A stretch of 64,000 nucleotides of DNA, taken from contig DF970690.1 in the NCBI GenBank assembly GCA_001270045.2, positions 220,369 through 284,368 of the forward strand. Direction: 5' to 3'. The position numbers and the translations under genes were made by a program. The stretch is from Bacteroidales bacterium 6E. GTDB taxonomy: Bacteria > Bacteroidota > Bacteroidia > Bacteroidales > Prolixibacteraceae. The notes beneath the pieces were generated by a model, which saw only the letters and a program-made list of their open reading frames with translations, did no database searches and was not told the origin of the DNA. Positions 1 through 9,611 of this stretch are shown one piece after another (the first letter of the stretch is position 1; each line of letters opens with the position of its first letter).

Positions 1-81
1 ATGGCTATGGTGATGGCCATTCAGCTTACCGTTCATTCTTCCATTACCATTCACGCCTAATAAAATTGGTTTTTCATTCAT
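1..81 (-). CDS. Possible 5' end of a gene running off the left edge
   Basis: An open frame of 27 codons begins with ATG at position 81 on the minus strand and runs out of the window with no stop. The readable residues start MNEKPILLGVNGNGRMNGK and end in a His-rich stretch (HHHSH) that could bind metal. The codon choices look like those of neighbouring genes. It would be divergent from the M3 peptidase gene. I do not recognise the family. An equally short plus-strand frame ends with TAA at 58-60, so this segment could instead be the tail of a plus-strand gene. Confidence 0.35.
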   Translation of the reverse strand, partial: MNEKPILLGVNGNGRMNGKLNGHHHSH

Positions 82-213
82 GACTTTTGGATTTATAGCT
101 TTAAAACACACCTAAAAGAATTTTGTTTAAGATAAGTGCAGTATTTTTTAAACAACAAATTGAATTGAGTTATATATGGCTTCGTTTCCCGAACAACAAA
201 TAGTACAATTTGC

Positions 214-221
214 TAAGTTTG
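214..221 (+). promoter_or_regulatory. Bacteroidota -7 box for the M3 peptidase gene
   Basis: TAAGTTTG matches TAnnTTTG and lies 24 bp before the GTG at 246. No clear -33 TTTG is seen at the right distance. The box argues against the upstream TTG at 210 as the start codon, because that codon would lie upstream of the transcription start. Confidence 0.5.
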
Positions 222-245
222 CACCTAATAAAAAAAAATAGCTCC

Positions 246-2363
246 GTGAAAAAATCATTACTCTTATTGGCATTGGCAGGTATTGTAATGTCCTGCAGCC
301 AAACCGAAAACAAACAGAATATGAATCCATTTTTCGAAGTTTACAACACACCATTTGAGGTTCCGCCGTTCGACAAAATCCAAAACGAACACTATTTGCC
401 AGCTTTTGAGGAAGGAATGAAGCAACACAGTAATGAAATTGTATCCATTACCAAAAACAGTGAAGCTCCTTCATTCAGCAATACCATTGAGGCATTTGAT
501 GCCAGTGGCGATCTTCTTTCCAGAGTCTCTTTGGTGTTTTTCAATGTGAAGGAAGCCAACACAAATCCTGAAATGGACAAAATTGCGGAGGAAGTTGCCC
601 CGAAATTATCTCAGCACTTTGATGCAATTTACCTGAATGAAAATTTGTTCAGTCGCGTAAAAGAAGTTTATGACAACATGGGAACGTTAGGACTGAACCC
701 TGAGCAGGAACGCCTCCTAAAAGAAACCTATAAAAGTTTTGTTCGCGGTGGTGCCAACCTGGAACCCGACAAAAAGGAAGAACTGAAAAAGATCAATGAA
801 CAACTTTCGCTTCTGGAACTAAAATTCAGCCAGAATATGCTGGCAGAAACCAATAATTTCCAACTTATTCTCGACAAAGAGGAAGATCTTGCAGGACTGC
901 CGGAATCGATAATCAATTCAGCGGCTGAGGAGGCAAAAAATGCTGGACAAGAAGGCAAATGGCTTTTCACGCTGCATAAACCGTCCTGGATTCCTTTCTT
1001 GACCTATTCAGAAAGAAGAGACTTGCGGGAAAAGTTGTATAAAGCGATGTATAATCGTTCAAACAACAACAATGAATTCGATAACAAAGCGCTCATCGGA
1101 CAATTTGTAAACCTCAGAGTCCGCAAGGCACAACTCATGGGATTTAATAGCTGGGCAGATTTTGTATTGGATGATAACATGGCCAAAACTCCTGCCAATG
1201 TTTATGATCTTCTGAGGAAGGTATGGGAACCAGGTTTGGTCCGTGCCAAAGAAGAAGCAAGAGACATGCAGGCCATGATTGACCGTGAAGGGGGAAATTT
1301 CAAGCTCGAGAGCTGGGATTGGTGGTATTACGCTGAAAAAGTCAGAAAGGAAAAATATGATCTGGATGAAGAACAACTCAGGCCATATTTCGAATTGAAC
1401 AATGTCAGGGATGGCATGTTTGCAGTGGCAAATAAACTCTTTGGTTTAAATTTCACCCTACTGAACAATATGCCAGTTTTCCATCCTGAGTGTGAAGTAT
1501 TTGAAGTAAAAGATAGTGACGGTTCACATATCGGGGTTCTTTATATGGATTACTATCCAAGAGCTTCTAAGAGTGGTGGAGCCTGGATGACAAATTATCG
1601 CGAACAAAGCGTTAAGAATGGTAAAGAAATCAGACCAGTTGTTTCCATTACCTGTAATTTTTCAAAACCCACAGGCGGAAAGCCAGCCCTTCTTTCTTAT
1701 GAAGAGGTTGAAACACTCTATCATGAATTTGGACATGGACTTCACGGGCTTTTGTCAAAATGCACTTACCAATCCCTTGCAGGAACCAATGTGGCCCGCG
1801 ACTTTGTGGAACTGCCCTCCCAGATAATGGAACATTGGGCAGCAGAACCTGAAGTGCTTGCTATATATGCCCGTCATTTCGAAACAGGAGAATCCATTCC
1901 TCAGGAACTTGTTGACAAAATACAGAAAGCGAGCAAATTTAACCAAGGTTTCATAACCACGGAATTTATTGCTGCAGCAATTCTTGATATGGATTACCAC
2001 ACCCTTACTGAAGAAAAAGAAATCGATGTCCAAGCCTTTGAGGAAGAATCGATGAGGAAAGCTGGGCTCATCAATGAAATTATCCCCCGATATAAATCAA
2101 CCTATTTCTCTCATGCATTCCCGGGAGGATACTCAAGTGGCTATTACAGCTATTTGTGGGCTGAAGTTTTGGATGCAGATGCATTTGAAGCGTTCAAAGA
2201 AACCGGCAATATTTTCAACACAGATGTTGCTTCGTCATTCCGAAAAAATATTTTGGAACGAGGTGGCACTGAGGAACCCATGAAATTATACATGCAATTT
2301 AGGGGTAAAGAGCCTGGAATAGAGGCGCTCTTGCAAAACAGGGGCCTCCTTTTGTCATTATAA
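246..2363 (+). CDS. dcp: M3-family peptidyl-dipeptidase, lipoprotein (Dcp-like)
   Basis: Zinc metallopeptidase of family M3, 705 residues, close to the usual Dcp/oligopeptidase A length. The zinc site HEFGH is at residues 493-497, with the third ligand expected in the downstream ELPSQIMEHW segment. The N-terminus after GTG 246 is Lys-Lys, a hydrophobic run and a lipobox-like VMSC, so it is predicted to be lipid-anchored in the cell envelope, where it would trim short peptides by removing C-terminal dipeptides. The start at 246 is preferred to TTG 210 because the latter overlaps the -7 box. It is monocistronic: a strong terminator follows at once. Family assignment is firm; dipeptidase rather than oligopeptidase specificity is inferred. 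Confidence 0.92.
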   Translation: MKKSLLLLALAGIVMSCSQTENKQNMNPFFEVYNTPFEVPPFDKIQNEHYLPAFEEGMKQHSNEIVSITKNSEAPSFSNTIEAFDASGDLLSRVSLVFFNVKEANTNPEMDKIAEEVAPKLSQHFDAIYLNENLFSRVKEVYDNMGTLGLNPEQERLLKETYKSFVRGGANLEPDKKEELKKINEQLSLLELKFSQNMLAETNNFQLILDKEEDLAGLPESIINSAAEEAKNAGQEGKWLFTLHKPSWIPFLTYSERRDLREKLYKAMYNRSNNNNEFDNKALIGQFVNLRVRKAQLMGFNSWADFVLDDNMAKTPANVYDLLRKVWEPGLVRAKEEARDMQAMIDREGGNFKLESWDWWYYAEKVRKEKYDLDEEQLRPYFELNNVRDGMFAVANKLFGLNFTLLNNMPVFHPECEVFEVKDSDGSHIGVLYMDYYPRASKSGGAWMTNYREQSVKNGKEIRPVVSITCNFSKPTGGKPALLSYEEVETLYHEFGHGLHGLLSKCTYQSLAGTNVARDFVELPSQIMEHWAAEPEVLAIYARHFETGESIPQELVDKIQKASKFNQGFITTEFIAAAILDMDYHTLTEEKEIDVQAFEEESMRKAGLINEIIPRYKSTYFSHAFPGGYSSGYYSYLWAEVLDADAFEAFKETGNIFNTDVASSFRKNILERGGTEEPMKLYMQFRGKEPGIEALLQNRGLLLSL

Positions 2364-2367
2364 CCAT

Positions 2368-2410
2368 AAAAATGTCCGGCAGGATTTCATCCCCGCCGGA
2401 CATTTTTTTT
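2368..2410 (+). terminator. Intrinsic terminator after the M3 peptidase gene
   Basis: A 12-bp perfect stem, AAAATGTCCGGC (2369-2380) with GCCGGACATTTT (2395-2406), is followed by a run of T. Confidence 0.9.
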
Positions 2411-2441
2411 CATAACTTTAGCAAACTTAATATTTCACCTG

Positions 2442-3428
2442 ATGCCTAAGATCGTTCTATTGATTTTCGTATTGTATTTGTTGGGATACCCTGGAACGGG
2501 CCAGAATATTCCAGGTAAATATGCCCTTGCTATTCATGGAGGAGCAGGAGTAATGTCCAGGGAACGTATGTCTGAAGACATGCAGAAAAGGTACATAGAC
2601 AAGCTCGACAAGGCACTGCGAATAGGCGATTCGGTTTTAAAAACCGGAGGTACAAGTAGAGAGGCGGTTGTAAGTGTCATTACCTATTTGGAAGACTGTC
2701 CGCTTTTCAATGCAGGCAAAGGAGCAGTATTGACCAGTGAAGGCAGGACTGAACTGGATGCTTCAATAATGGATGGAGAAACACGGAATGCCGGGGCTAT
2801 TGCCGGTGTTACGGATATTAAGAATCCTATACAGGCAGCACTGAAAGTAATGGAAGAATCGGAACATGTAATGCTTTCTGGGGATGGGGCCTCTGAATTT
2901 GCCCGTAGCAAAGGATTGACCATGGTCAAAAACAGTTATTTCAAAACAAGGGAAAGATTAGATTCATTTCAAAACCTCAAGAAAAGGGAAAAAGAGCAAG
3001 CCAGGATAGATAAACATGGGACAGTTGGCTGTGTTGCCCTTGACAGCGATGGCAACATTTGCGCCGGTACCTCAACTGGCGGAATGATGAATAAGAAGTT
3101 CGGCAGAATTGGAGACTCTCCAATTATCGGCGCGGGGACATGGGCTGACAACCAGACATGTGCAGTTTCGTGCACAGGCCATGGTGAATATTTTATTCGG
3201 CTTACTGTAGCTCGTGATATTGCAGCCCATATGGAATACAAAAACCAAATTTTGAGGGATGCAGGAAATGCCGTGTTGGAAAAATTGACCCTGGCAGGCG
3301 GTACAGGAGGATTCATAGCTATTGACAAATCAGGAAATATCATAATGCCATTTAACACATCAGGCATGTTCCGGGGATATGTAAAATCGGATGGTGAAAA
3401 AGAAATTGCTATTTTTCGCGAAGAATAA
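2442..3428 (+). CDS. Isoaspartyl peptidase / L-asparaginase (Ntn hydrolase)
   Basis: Type 2 asparaginase family, 328 residues. It has an N-terminal signal peptide (hydrophobic run ending near residue 20), then the family's AIHGGAG motif. The autoprocessing site is HGTVG, so the nucleophile of the mature beta chain is Thr194. The GTSTGG motif follows and a TGHGE motif lies further on, both typical. It would hydrolyse isoaspartyl dipeptides or asparagine outside the cytoplasm, perhaps alongside the upstream peptidase in using peptides. A weak -7-like TAACTTTA lies at 2413-2420. Family assignment is firm; the preferred substrate cannot be read from sequence. Confidence 0.93.
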   Translation: MPKIVLLIFVLYLLGYPGTGQNIPGKYALAIHGGAGVMSRERMSEDMQKRYIDKLDKALRIGDSVLKTGGTSREAVVSVITYLEDCPLFNAGKGAVLTSEGRTELDASIMDGETRNAGAIAGVTDIKNPIQAALKVMEESEHVMLSGDGASEFARSKGLTMVKNSYFKTRERLDSFQNLKKREKEQARIDKHGTVGCVALDSDGNICAGTSTGGMMNKKFGRIGDSPIIGAGTWADNQTCAVSCTGHGEYFIRLTVARDIAAHMEYKNQILRDAGNAVLEKLTLAGGTGGFIAIDKSGNIIMPFNTSGMFRGYVKSDGEKEIAIFREE

Positions 3429-3474
3429 CCCTGGCTGAAAGGATGTGTGCATAGAATAATATCAAAGATTTGGG

Positions 3475-3508
3475 TTTTGAATATCCCTATGCATTTGAAA
3501 TATATTTG
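3475..3508 (+). promoter_or_regulatory. Bacteroidota promoter for the BatA-like gene
   Basis: TTTTG at 3475-3479 (-33) and TATATTTG at 3501-3508 (-7), with a 21-bp spacer, 51 bp before the ATG at 3560. Confidence 0.7.
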
Positions 3509-3559
3509 TAAGTCATGAAGCCATTTTTTAATGTTTGAATGGAATAACACGATTCACAT

Positions 3560-5623
3560 ATGCGATTTTTGTACCCTGCCTTTTTATTAGCCTTAATTAC
3601 GATTATCATCCCTATATTGATACATCTTTTCAGTTTCAGGAAATTTACATCAGTGTACTTCAGTAACGTCAATTATCTGAAAAGTATCAAAAGGGAGTCA
3701 AAGCGAAAAACGCAGTTAAAGCACTTGATGATGTTAATTGCCAGAATCATGGCCATTGTCAGTCTGGTTTTCATGTTTTCGCAACCTTATCTTCCATCTG
3801 GCAACCAAAATACAAATCCAGCCTTGGGAATCGTCAACATATATGTCGATAATTCTTTCAGCATGAATGCAGTTTCATCAGGCGGTCAATTAATCGAGGT
3901 CGCTCGAAACAAAGCTCTAGAAATCACAAATGCATTCCCTTCAGGGACCAGGTTCAGATTATTGACGAATGATCTTCTTCCCAGACACGATCACTTTTTG
4001 AACAAGGAACAACTTATTCAGCAGATCAGTGAAATCAGGACATCTCCAAGATCGGTTCCCCTTTCCTTAGTTTTCAACAGGCTTAAAACCAATGATATGG
4101 AGCAGGATTCGCTTACTGGGACCAATACTTTCATGATCAGCGATTATCAGTCAGCCACCAGTGACTTTGAAAATATAGACCTCAACCATAATAGTGCCAC
4201 ATTTCTTATGCCTCTAAGGCCAGAAAGGATCTCAAACCTATTTATTGATTCATGTTGGATGGATATTCCTGCACATAAACCAGGACAGGAAGAATTACTC
4301 TTTGTAAAAATCCGAAACCAATCTGATGAAGCATACCAAAATATACCCGTTAAGCTCTCAATAAACGACACGGTAAAGGCTTTATCAAATTTTAGCATAG
4401 AAGCAAACGGAGAGCAATTGGTTGAATTAAAATATTTAAACCTGACCTCCGGAATACAAAATGGGACGGTGGAAATATCAGATTTCCCCATCACGCATGA
4501 TAATACTTTCTACCTGTCTTACAAAGTTGAGAACCAATTAAACGCTTTGGTCATATACGGGAATAATCAACCAGAAAAAAGTGGATTAAGATACCTGCGT
4601 GCTTTGTTTTATGACGACCCTTATGTCCAGTTTGCGGAAATGAATGTTGAAAACTTGACATTGAGCAGATTGGATAAGTTTAACACCATTTTCCTGATCA
4701 ATATTGGAGAGATTAGTACCGGACTCATGAACGAACTTCAAAGAATAATTGAAAACGGGGCGTCAGTAGTTTTTTTTCCTGAAAATGCAGGGCATATAGA
4801 AAATTACAATCAGTTCATTTCCAGGTTTAACACCAGTTCCATTGTTGAATTTGACACGACAAGAACTGAGCTCGGTGGACTTGAATGGGAGCATCCGGTT
4901 TTTCAACAGATTTTCAGGGAAAGAAATGAAAATATGGCCTTCCCAAAACTTGCAGGAAGTTTCAGATTTTCAGAATCAACTGAGGTCTCGGAAATCCCTT
5001 TGCTTTGGTTTAGGAGTCGGCAAAAGGCACTTTCAGTTCAGACTGCAGGAAAAGGTAGCCTATATGTGTTTAGTTTTCCTCTTTCGAAAGATAATGAAGA
5101 ATTTGCCCGTCATGTACTTTTTGCACCAACCCTATACAGCTTAGTTATAAATAGTTTGCCTTACCAGAAAATTTCACACACGATTGGTAAAGAATCCTTC
5201 ACCCTCGTAAAGAATATTTCCGATCGGGAACTATCCGATTTTTCTGTTTCACTTAAAGATAATCCACTCAATTTTAAACCTGACTATACCACATCAGGAT
5301 CAAATCAACTTAGAATTAACCTTAACGAACTATTCTCGACTGCCGGGCACTACTTGTTGAGTAATGGAGATTCGCTCATGACTTCAATTTCCATGAATTA
5401 TGACCGAACCGAATCCTCATCAGGCTATCTAACATTAAACGAACTTAAAAGAATCACTGAAGAATTTCCTCCCGGACTATTAAGGATTATCGAGAATCCG
5501 GAGCAAAGGTTTTCCGAAATTTTTGATGAAATAGGTACAGGCAAGAAATTATGGAAGCTATTCCTGCTCCTGGGCATACTTTTTATCCTTGCCGAGACTT
5601 TGATAGCACGTCTCTGGAAATGA
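3560..5623 (+). CDS. BatA-domain membrane protein with VWA-like region
   Basis: A 687-residue inner-membrane protein. Residues 1 to about 80 match the aerotolerance-regulator N-terminal domain: one membrane segment, a basic FRKFTSVYFSN stretch, and a second segment. Next comes a von Willebrand A-like part with a DNSFSM motif resembling a MIDAS site, then a long extracytoplasmic beta-rich region, and a last membrane segment near residues 664-682 followed by a short basic tail. Such proteins are common in Bacteroidota, but this one is outside any visible bat operon (no MoxR ATPase, BatB or BatD nearby). Exact role unknown; envelope-stress or scaffold roles are guesses. It has its own promoter and no close partner gene. 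Confidence 0.8.
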   Translation: MRFLYPAFLLALITIIIPILIHLFSFRKFTSVYFSNVNYLKSIKRESKRKTQLKHLMMLIARIMAIVSLVFMFSQPYLPSGNQNTNPALGIVNIYVDNSFSMNAVSSGGQLIEVARNKALEITNAFPSGTRFRLLTNDLLPRHDHFLNKEQLIQQISEIRTSPRSVPLSLVFNRLKTNDMEQDSLTGTNTFMISDYQSATSDFENIDLNHNSATFLMPLRPERISNLFIDSCWMDIPAHKPGQEELLFVKIRNQSDEAYQNIPVKLSINDTVKALSNFSIEANGEQLVELKYLNLTSGIQNGTVEISDFPITHDNTFYLSYKVENQLNALVIYGNNQPEKSGLRYLRALFYDDPYVQFAEMNVENLTLSRLDKFNTIFLINIGEISTGLMNELQRIIENGASVVFFPENAGHIENYNQFISRFNTSSIVEFDTTRTELGGLEWEHPVFQQIFRERNENMAFPKLAGSFRFSESTEVSEIPLLWFRSRQKALSVQTAGKGSLYVFSFPLSKDNEEFARHVLFAPTLYSLVINSLPYQKISHTIGKESFTLVKNISDRELSDFSVSLKDNPLNFKPDYTTSGSNQLRINLNELFSTAGHYLLSNGDSLMTSISMNYDRTESSSGYLTLNELKRITEEFPPGLLRIIENPEQRFSEIFDEIGTGKKLWKLFLLLGILFILAETLIARLWK

Positions 5624-5665
5624 TTAAAATCAGGCATTTATATTTTATGAAACAGTCACTATGAC

Positions 5666-5696
5666 TTTGAATTTCATGGAATAATTTGTATTTCTG
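5666..5696 (+). promoter_or_regulatory. Probable promoter of rocD
   Basis: TTTG at 5666-5669 and TATTTCTG at 5689-5696 (one mismatch to TAnnTTTG), with a 19-bp spacer, 22 bp before the ATG at 5719. Confidence 0.5.
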
Positions 5697-5718
5697 TGCA
5701 AACTAAAATTCAGAAAAT

Positions 5719-6942
5719 ATGACTAAAATGACAACCCGGGATTATATTGAACGAGAAGAAAAATTTGGCGCTCATAATTATCATCCGCTGCCTGTTGTAC
5801 TTGAACGTGGCGAAGGAATCTTTGTATGGGATGTAGATGGAAAGCAATACTTCGATTTCCTTGCAGCTTATTCTGCCGTCAATCAGGGACATTGTCATCC
5901 CAGAATCGTAAAGGCACTCACAGACCAGGCATCAAGGCTTGCCTTAACATCAAGGGCTTTTTACAACAATATTCTCGGCGAATGGGAAGAATTTATGACA
6001 AAGTTATTCGGTTATGACCGCGTGCTTCCCATGAATTCAGGTGCTGAAGCCGACGAAACTGCCTTGAAGCTTTGCCGAAAATGGGCATATAAGGTCAAAG
6101 GCATTCCTCAGAATGAAGCTAAAATCGTGGTTTGTAACGGCAATTTCCACGGACGGACAATTACCATAGTCTCGATGTCATCAGATCCGGACTCCTACAA
6201 TGATTACGGACCATTCACTCCCGGGTTTGTCAATATTCCATATAATGATATAGAAGCACTGGAAATGGCCCTTAAAGACCGGAATGTTGCAGGATTTTTG
6301 GTTGAACCCATTCAGGCAGAAGCAGGTGTATATGTACCGGAAGACGGATACCTGAAAAAAGTTTCAGAGCTATGTAAGAAATACAATGTTCTGTTCATAG
6401 CCGATGAAGTACAGACAGGTCTTGCCCGGACAGGGAAAATGCTCGCCTGCGACCACGAAGGTGTACGCCCTGATATTCTGGTTCTTGGAAAAGCTCTTTC
6501 TGGTGGAATTTATCCAGTTTCCTGCGTCCTTGCCGATGACGAAATCATGCTGACAATCAAGCCTGGAGAACATGGCAGCACTTATGGTGGTAATCCTATT
6601 GCCGCAGCCGTTTCAATGACAGCGCTTAAAGTTATAATTGACGAAGACCTTGTCGGAAATGCTGAAAGAATGGGGAAGATTTTCAGGGATGAGATGAAAT
6701 CGGTAAAATCAGAAATGATTGCCACCGTTCGAGGAAAAGGTTTGCTGAACGCGATTGCAATACGTTCGGATGCACCTAAGTCAGCCTGGCAGGTATGTCT
6801 GCAGATGAAGGAAAACGGAATCATTGCTAAACCTACACATGAACATATAATACGCTTCACTCCTCCTCTGGTTATTAATGAATCCCAGTTAGGAGAAGCG
6901 TTGGAACGGATAAAGAAATCTTTTAGGGAAATGGGAATCTGA
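5719..6942 (+). CDS. rocD: Ornithine aminotransferase
   Basis: Class III PLP-dependent aminotransferase of 407 residues, the usual length for ornithine--2-oxoacid transaminase, which converts ornithine to glutamate semialdehyde in the cytoplasm. It has the family's early [15 protein letters not shown] segment, the EPIQAEAGV motif, the IADEVQTG motif and the PLP lysine in LGKALSGG at Lys258. The start ATG is well placed after the promoter; the second in-frame ATG (5728) is a possible alternative. It is monocistronic between a promoter and a strong terminator. No arginase or proline genes are adjacent, so the use in arginine or proline metabolism is not shown by context. Confidence 0.93.
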   Translation: MTKMTTRDYIEREEKFGAHNYHPLPVVLERGEGIFVWDVDGKQYFDFLAAYSAVNQGHCHPRIVKALTDQASRLALTSRAFYNNILGEWEEFMTKLFGYDRVLPMNSGAEADETALKLCRKWAYKVKGIPQNEAKIVVCNGNFHGRTITIVSMSSDPDSYNDYGPFTPGFVNIPYNDIEALEMALKDRNVAGFLVEPIQAEAGVYVPEDGYLKKVSELCKKYNVLFIADEVQTGLARTGKMLACDHEGVRPDILVLGKALSGGIYPVSCVLADDEIMLTIKPGEHGSTYGGNPIAAAVSMTALKVIIDEDLVGNAERMGKIFRDEMKSVKSEMIATVRGKGLLNAIAIRSDAPKSAWQVCLQMKENGIIAKPTHEHIIRFTPPLVINESQLGEALERIKKSFREMGI

Positions 6943-6958
6943 TTTTATCAAAGTTAAC

Positions 6959-6991
6959 AAAAAGGCCTGCTCTCGTGAAGCAGGCCTTTTT
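6959..6991. terminator. Bidirectional terminator between rocD and the LysM gene
   Basis: A perfect 12-bp stem, AAAAAGGCCTGC (6959-6970) with GCAGGCCTTTTT (6980-6991), between convergent genes. A/T tracts on both sides allow it to work on both strands. Confidence 0.88.
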
Positions 6992-6992
6992 G

Positions 6993-9287
6993 TCAGAATT
7001 TTTTCAGGTCTTTCTTTTTCACTACCCTATAATCTCTTGTATAAGAGATAACATTTAGGCCTTCATTTACAAATTCACCACCTGGCTGGGGGACGAAGAA
7101 ATAGTTTCCTTGTACCAAATCTTCCCTGTTTAGGTTCATACACTTCTTGAAATCATTGCCATACTGCGAAATCGCTTTTGTGAAGAAATACGTTACATCG
7201 TATCCCTGCATACTGTATTGGTTTGGCTCTGTCTTGAAGTATTCCCGGAAATTACTTACAAACTCACGCGTTTTGGAATTCGTATAGTCAGGCCAATAGG
7301 GAGCAAGAAACTCGAGCTGGCCATCATGATAGTATTCCTGATTTATACTCTCGAACTGAGTAAAACGGTTACTGCCAACCAAGGTAATGTTGTATTTTCC
7401 CGCAATTGTATGCAGGTTGGATACAGCTACACTTACTTCTGCCTCATTCCCAGATGTTAGCACAACCACATTTCGACCATCAGGATGAAGAGCTTCAGTC
7501 AATCCACCAATACCTGATCTTTTCATATCAATACTTTTTAATGGAAACCTGGCTTCAACATTCCCGCTGCCACCCGATGACAATAATCTTCTAAGTTCAG
7601 ACTCCACATAATCACTCTGGCTTCCATTTTTCAAAAACACAATGTTGTCTCGGGAATATTCCTTGAAAATATATTCTGCAGTTAATTGATCAACCATTCG
7701 TCGGGGAGGATTCACCTGAAACGTCCAGGAATTATTCTTGAGTTGCTCATCTGATGAAGATAATGGGCTGACCATTGGTATCTGCATTTTCATCGAAAAA
7801 TCAGCAACAACTTTTTGATTCTCAGTAAAGATAGGACCTATAATAAGGTCTGCATCGTTAAATCTTCCTGAGCTAATCAGACTGGAAAGCTGTTGTGATC
7901 TTTTCTCAGTATCGATTACAGTCAATCTGACTTTTACTCCTTGCTTCTGAAGATTTTTAATGGCAAGCAATGATCCTTCATAGAAGTGAATGAAATTCTC
8001 GGAAGTCCCCTGGAAGCGGGCAGAATTCCTAACGGCCTCCTGCATAATCCGAATTGAATCCTTCGATAATTCATCTTGATATTCAGAACTTTCACCAGTT
8101 CCAGAAATCAGTCCAGGATTTATCCTGCTATTTACGTCAATCATCAATGGCAAAAACATGACAATGTCGACAGGCTCATTTGTTAGCCATCCCTTCCTGA
8201 TTTTATCACAATCTCCCGGCACCAGGTCATTTGCATTTGCTTGGCCTCCAGTATCCCTGACAACTTCCATGTCACCAGGAATAAGTCTAAGCGTATCCCC
8301 TACCAAAATATTCCGGTAATCAAGGTAGTTGTTCCATTTTTTCAAGTCTTCCTGACAGACGTTATAAGCCCTTTGCAAACTGTACTGGGTTTCACCAGGT
8401 TTTACAACATGAATTAGATACCTCTCTGAATTTCCATGGCTTTCAGTCTGATAAGGAATCTTTACGACAGTCCCGGTTCGGAAAGACCCAGCAAGTCCGG
8501 GATTTATTTCAATTAGAGATTCAGCAGATATATTGTATTTGCGGGTAAGTGAATAAAGTGTTTCACCCGAGACTATTGTATGAAACTTATAGGAACTCTC
8601 AGACTGTTTTCCAATGTCAACTTCAGGAACCTCAACTCCGGATGGAACATTGAGGGATTGTCCTGGCTTTAAAAAATCTATATCAGGATTGAGCTGGTTA
8701 AGCAATTCCACTGTTGTACCAAGCCTTCTTGAAATTGAATACCAAGTCTCACCAGGCCTAACCACATAAATGCCATTTGAATCAGACTTATCATTAATCG
8801 TTAAGGCACTTTTTTCTATACTCTGTACCTCTTTGCCTGCCCATTGGGGTATACGAAGCAAATCTCCCTTTTTCAGCTGCCCTACCCCCTTGTTATAATG
8901 TAGAATTTCATCAATGGTAACCCCATATTGTCGTGAAATGGAATATAAAGTTTCCCTCCGCTTAACCTGGTGCTCAACAAAGCTCTGAGGTGCTTTAACA
9001 TTTTGGACGTTGGAATCAACTGGAACTGATTCACTCCAAGGTATCAAAAGTAAATCTCCAGCTTTAAGGCCACCTATCAGTTGAGGATTATTGTTCAGGA
9101 TTGTGATTACTTCCACTCCGTATTTGGAACCAATGCCATACAAAGTCTCACCCCGACTAACCTGATGTTGGAGAAAGGTTTTCCCTTCTCTTTCAACAAT
9201 TTGATAATCTGGTTTTTCCTGAGACAACACCGGGACAGGAAAAAACAGAACCATGATTACTGAAATAGATAACAAAATTCTACTCAT
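6993..9287 (-). CDS. Five-LysM protein with receptor-type ligand-binding domain
   Basis: A 764-residue secreted protein with a signal peptide ending near VLSQ at about residue 22. Five LysM repeats follow over roughly residues 36-340; each has a HxVxxGETLYxI-like start and a GxxLxIP-like end. LysM modules bind peptidoglycan. The remaining about 380 residues resemble the periplasmic branched-chain amino acid binding fold (PDIVMFLPL at its start and DLIIGPIFTENQ midway). Bacteroidota commonly carry such LysM/receptor fusions next to guaA, as here (divergent, 324 bp apart). The likely role is in the cell wall or periplasm, sensing or docking; ligand unknown. Five repeats is on the high side. Confidence 0.85.
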   Translation of the reverse strand: MSRILLSISVIMVLFFPVPVLSQEKPDYQIVEREGKTFLQHQVSRGETLYGIGSKYGVEVITILNNNPQLIGGLKAGDLLLIPWSESVPVDSNVQNVKAPQSFVEHQVKRRETLYSISRQYGVTIDEILHYNKGVGQLKKGDLLRIPQWAGKEVQSIEKSALTINDKSDSNGIYVVRPGETWYSISRRLGTTVELLNQLNPDIDFLKPGQSLNVPSGVEVPEVDIGKQSESSYKFHTIVSGETLYSLTRKYNISAESLIEINPGLAGSFRTGTVVKIPYQTESHGNSERYLIHVVKPGETQYSLQRAYNVCQEDLKKWNNYLDYRNILVGDTLRLIPGDMEVVRDTGGQANANDLVPGDCDKIRKGWLTNEPVDIVMFLPLMIDVNSRINPGLISGTGESSEYQDELSKDSIRIMQEAVRNSARFQGTSENFIHFYEGSLLAIKNLQKQGVKVRLTVIDTEKRSQQLSSLISSGRFNDADLIIGPIFTENQKVVADFSMKMQIPMVSPLSSSDEQLKNNSWTFQVNPPRRMVDQLTAEYIFKEYSRDNIVFLKNGSQSDYVESELRRLLSSGGSGNVEARFPLKSIDMKRSGIGGLTEALHPDGRNVVVLTSGNEAEVSVAVSNLHTIAGKYNITLVGSNRFTQFESINQEYYHDGQLEFLAPYWPDYTNSKTREFVSNFREYFKTEPNQYSMQGYDVTYFFTKAISQYGNDFKKCMNLNREDLVQGNYFFVPQPGGEFVNEGLNVISYTRDYRVVKKKDLKKF

Positions 9288-9559
9288 ATGACCTTTTTGA
9301 TAAATTCAAAAATTTAAAGGTGACTCTTCGTCATCGATAACTAACAACCAATTACCTTGATTATGAAAACATTTAATCACCCTTTATATCAATCCATCAT
9401 GTATCAATCAAGTTATATTCACGATGGCTTGACAGGATAGTGCAAAAAATCTGCCTAAAAATCAGCCAAAATTAATAATTCTTCTTGAGGAGGTTGTATT
9501 GCTGTGATGTAGAGACAACGAATTTTATTTTAAGGTTTATTTCAGGATAAGTAAATCAC
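9288..9559. other. Divergent intergenic region, no gene seen
   Basis: This AT-rich spacer lies between the LysM gene and guaA. I see no RNA gene or peptide ORF with support. The guaA promoter lies at its right end; no convincing promoter was found for the LysM gene. Confidence 0.5.
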
Positions 9560-9590
9560 TTTGATATTCCCTGCGCATGAGGTATATTTG
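9560..9590 (+). promoter_or_regulatory. guaA promoter
   Basis: TTTG at 9560-9563 and TATATTTG at 9583-9590 with an exact 19-bp spacer. The ATG at 9612 is 21 bp downstream. This textbook Bacteroidota promoter rules out translation starting from TTG 9561. Confidence 0.85.
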
Positions 9591-9611
9591 AGGCCTTTAA
9601 CAGAACATCAC

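Noticed and set aside
1755-2033. 92-codon minus-strand frame inside the M3 peptidase gene
   Set aside because: Opposite-strand shadow of a well-supported enzyme; low-complexity residues and no motif.
9561-9611. Upstream TTG start for guaA
   Set aside because: The codon lies inside the -33 box of the guaA promoter; GMP synthases begin near the ATG at 9612.
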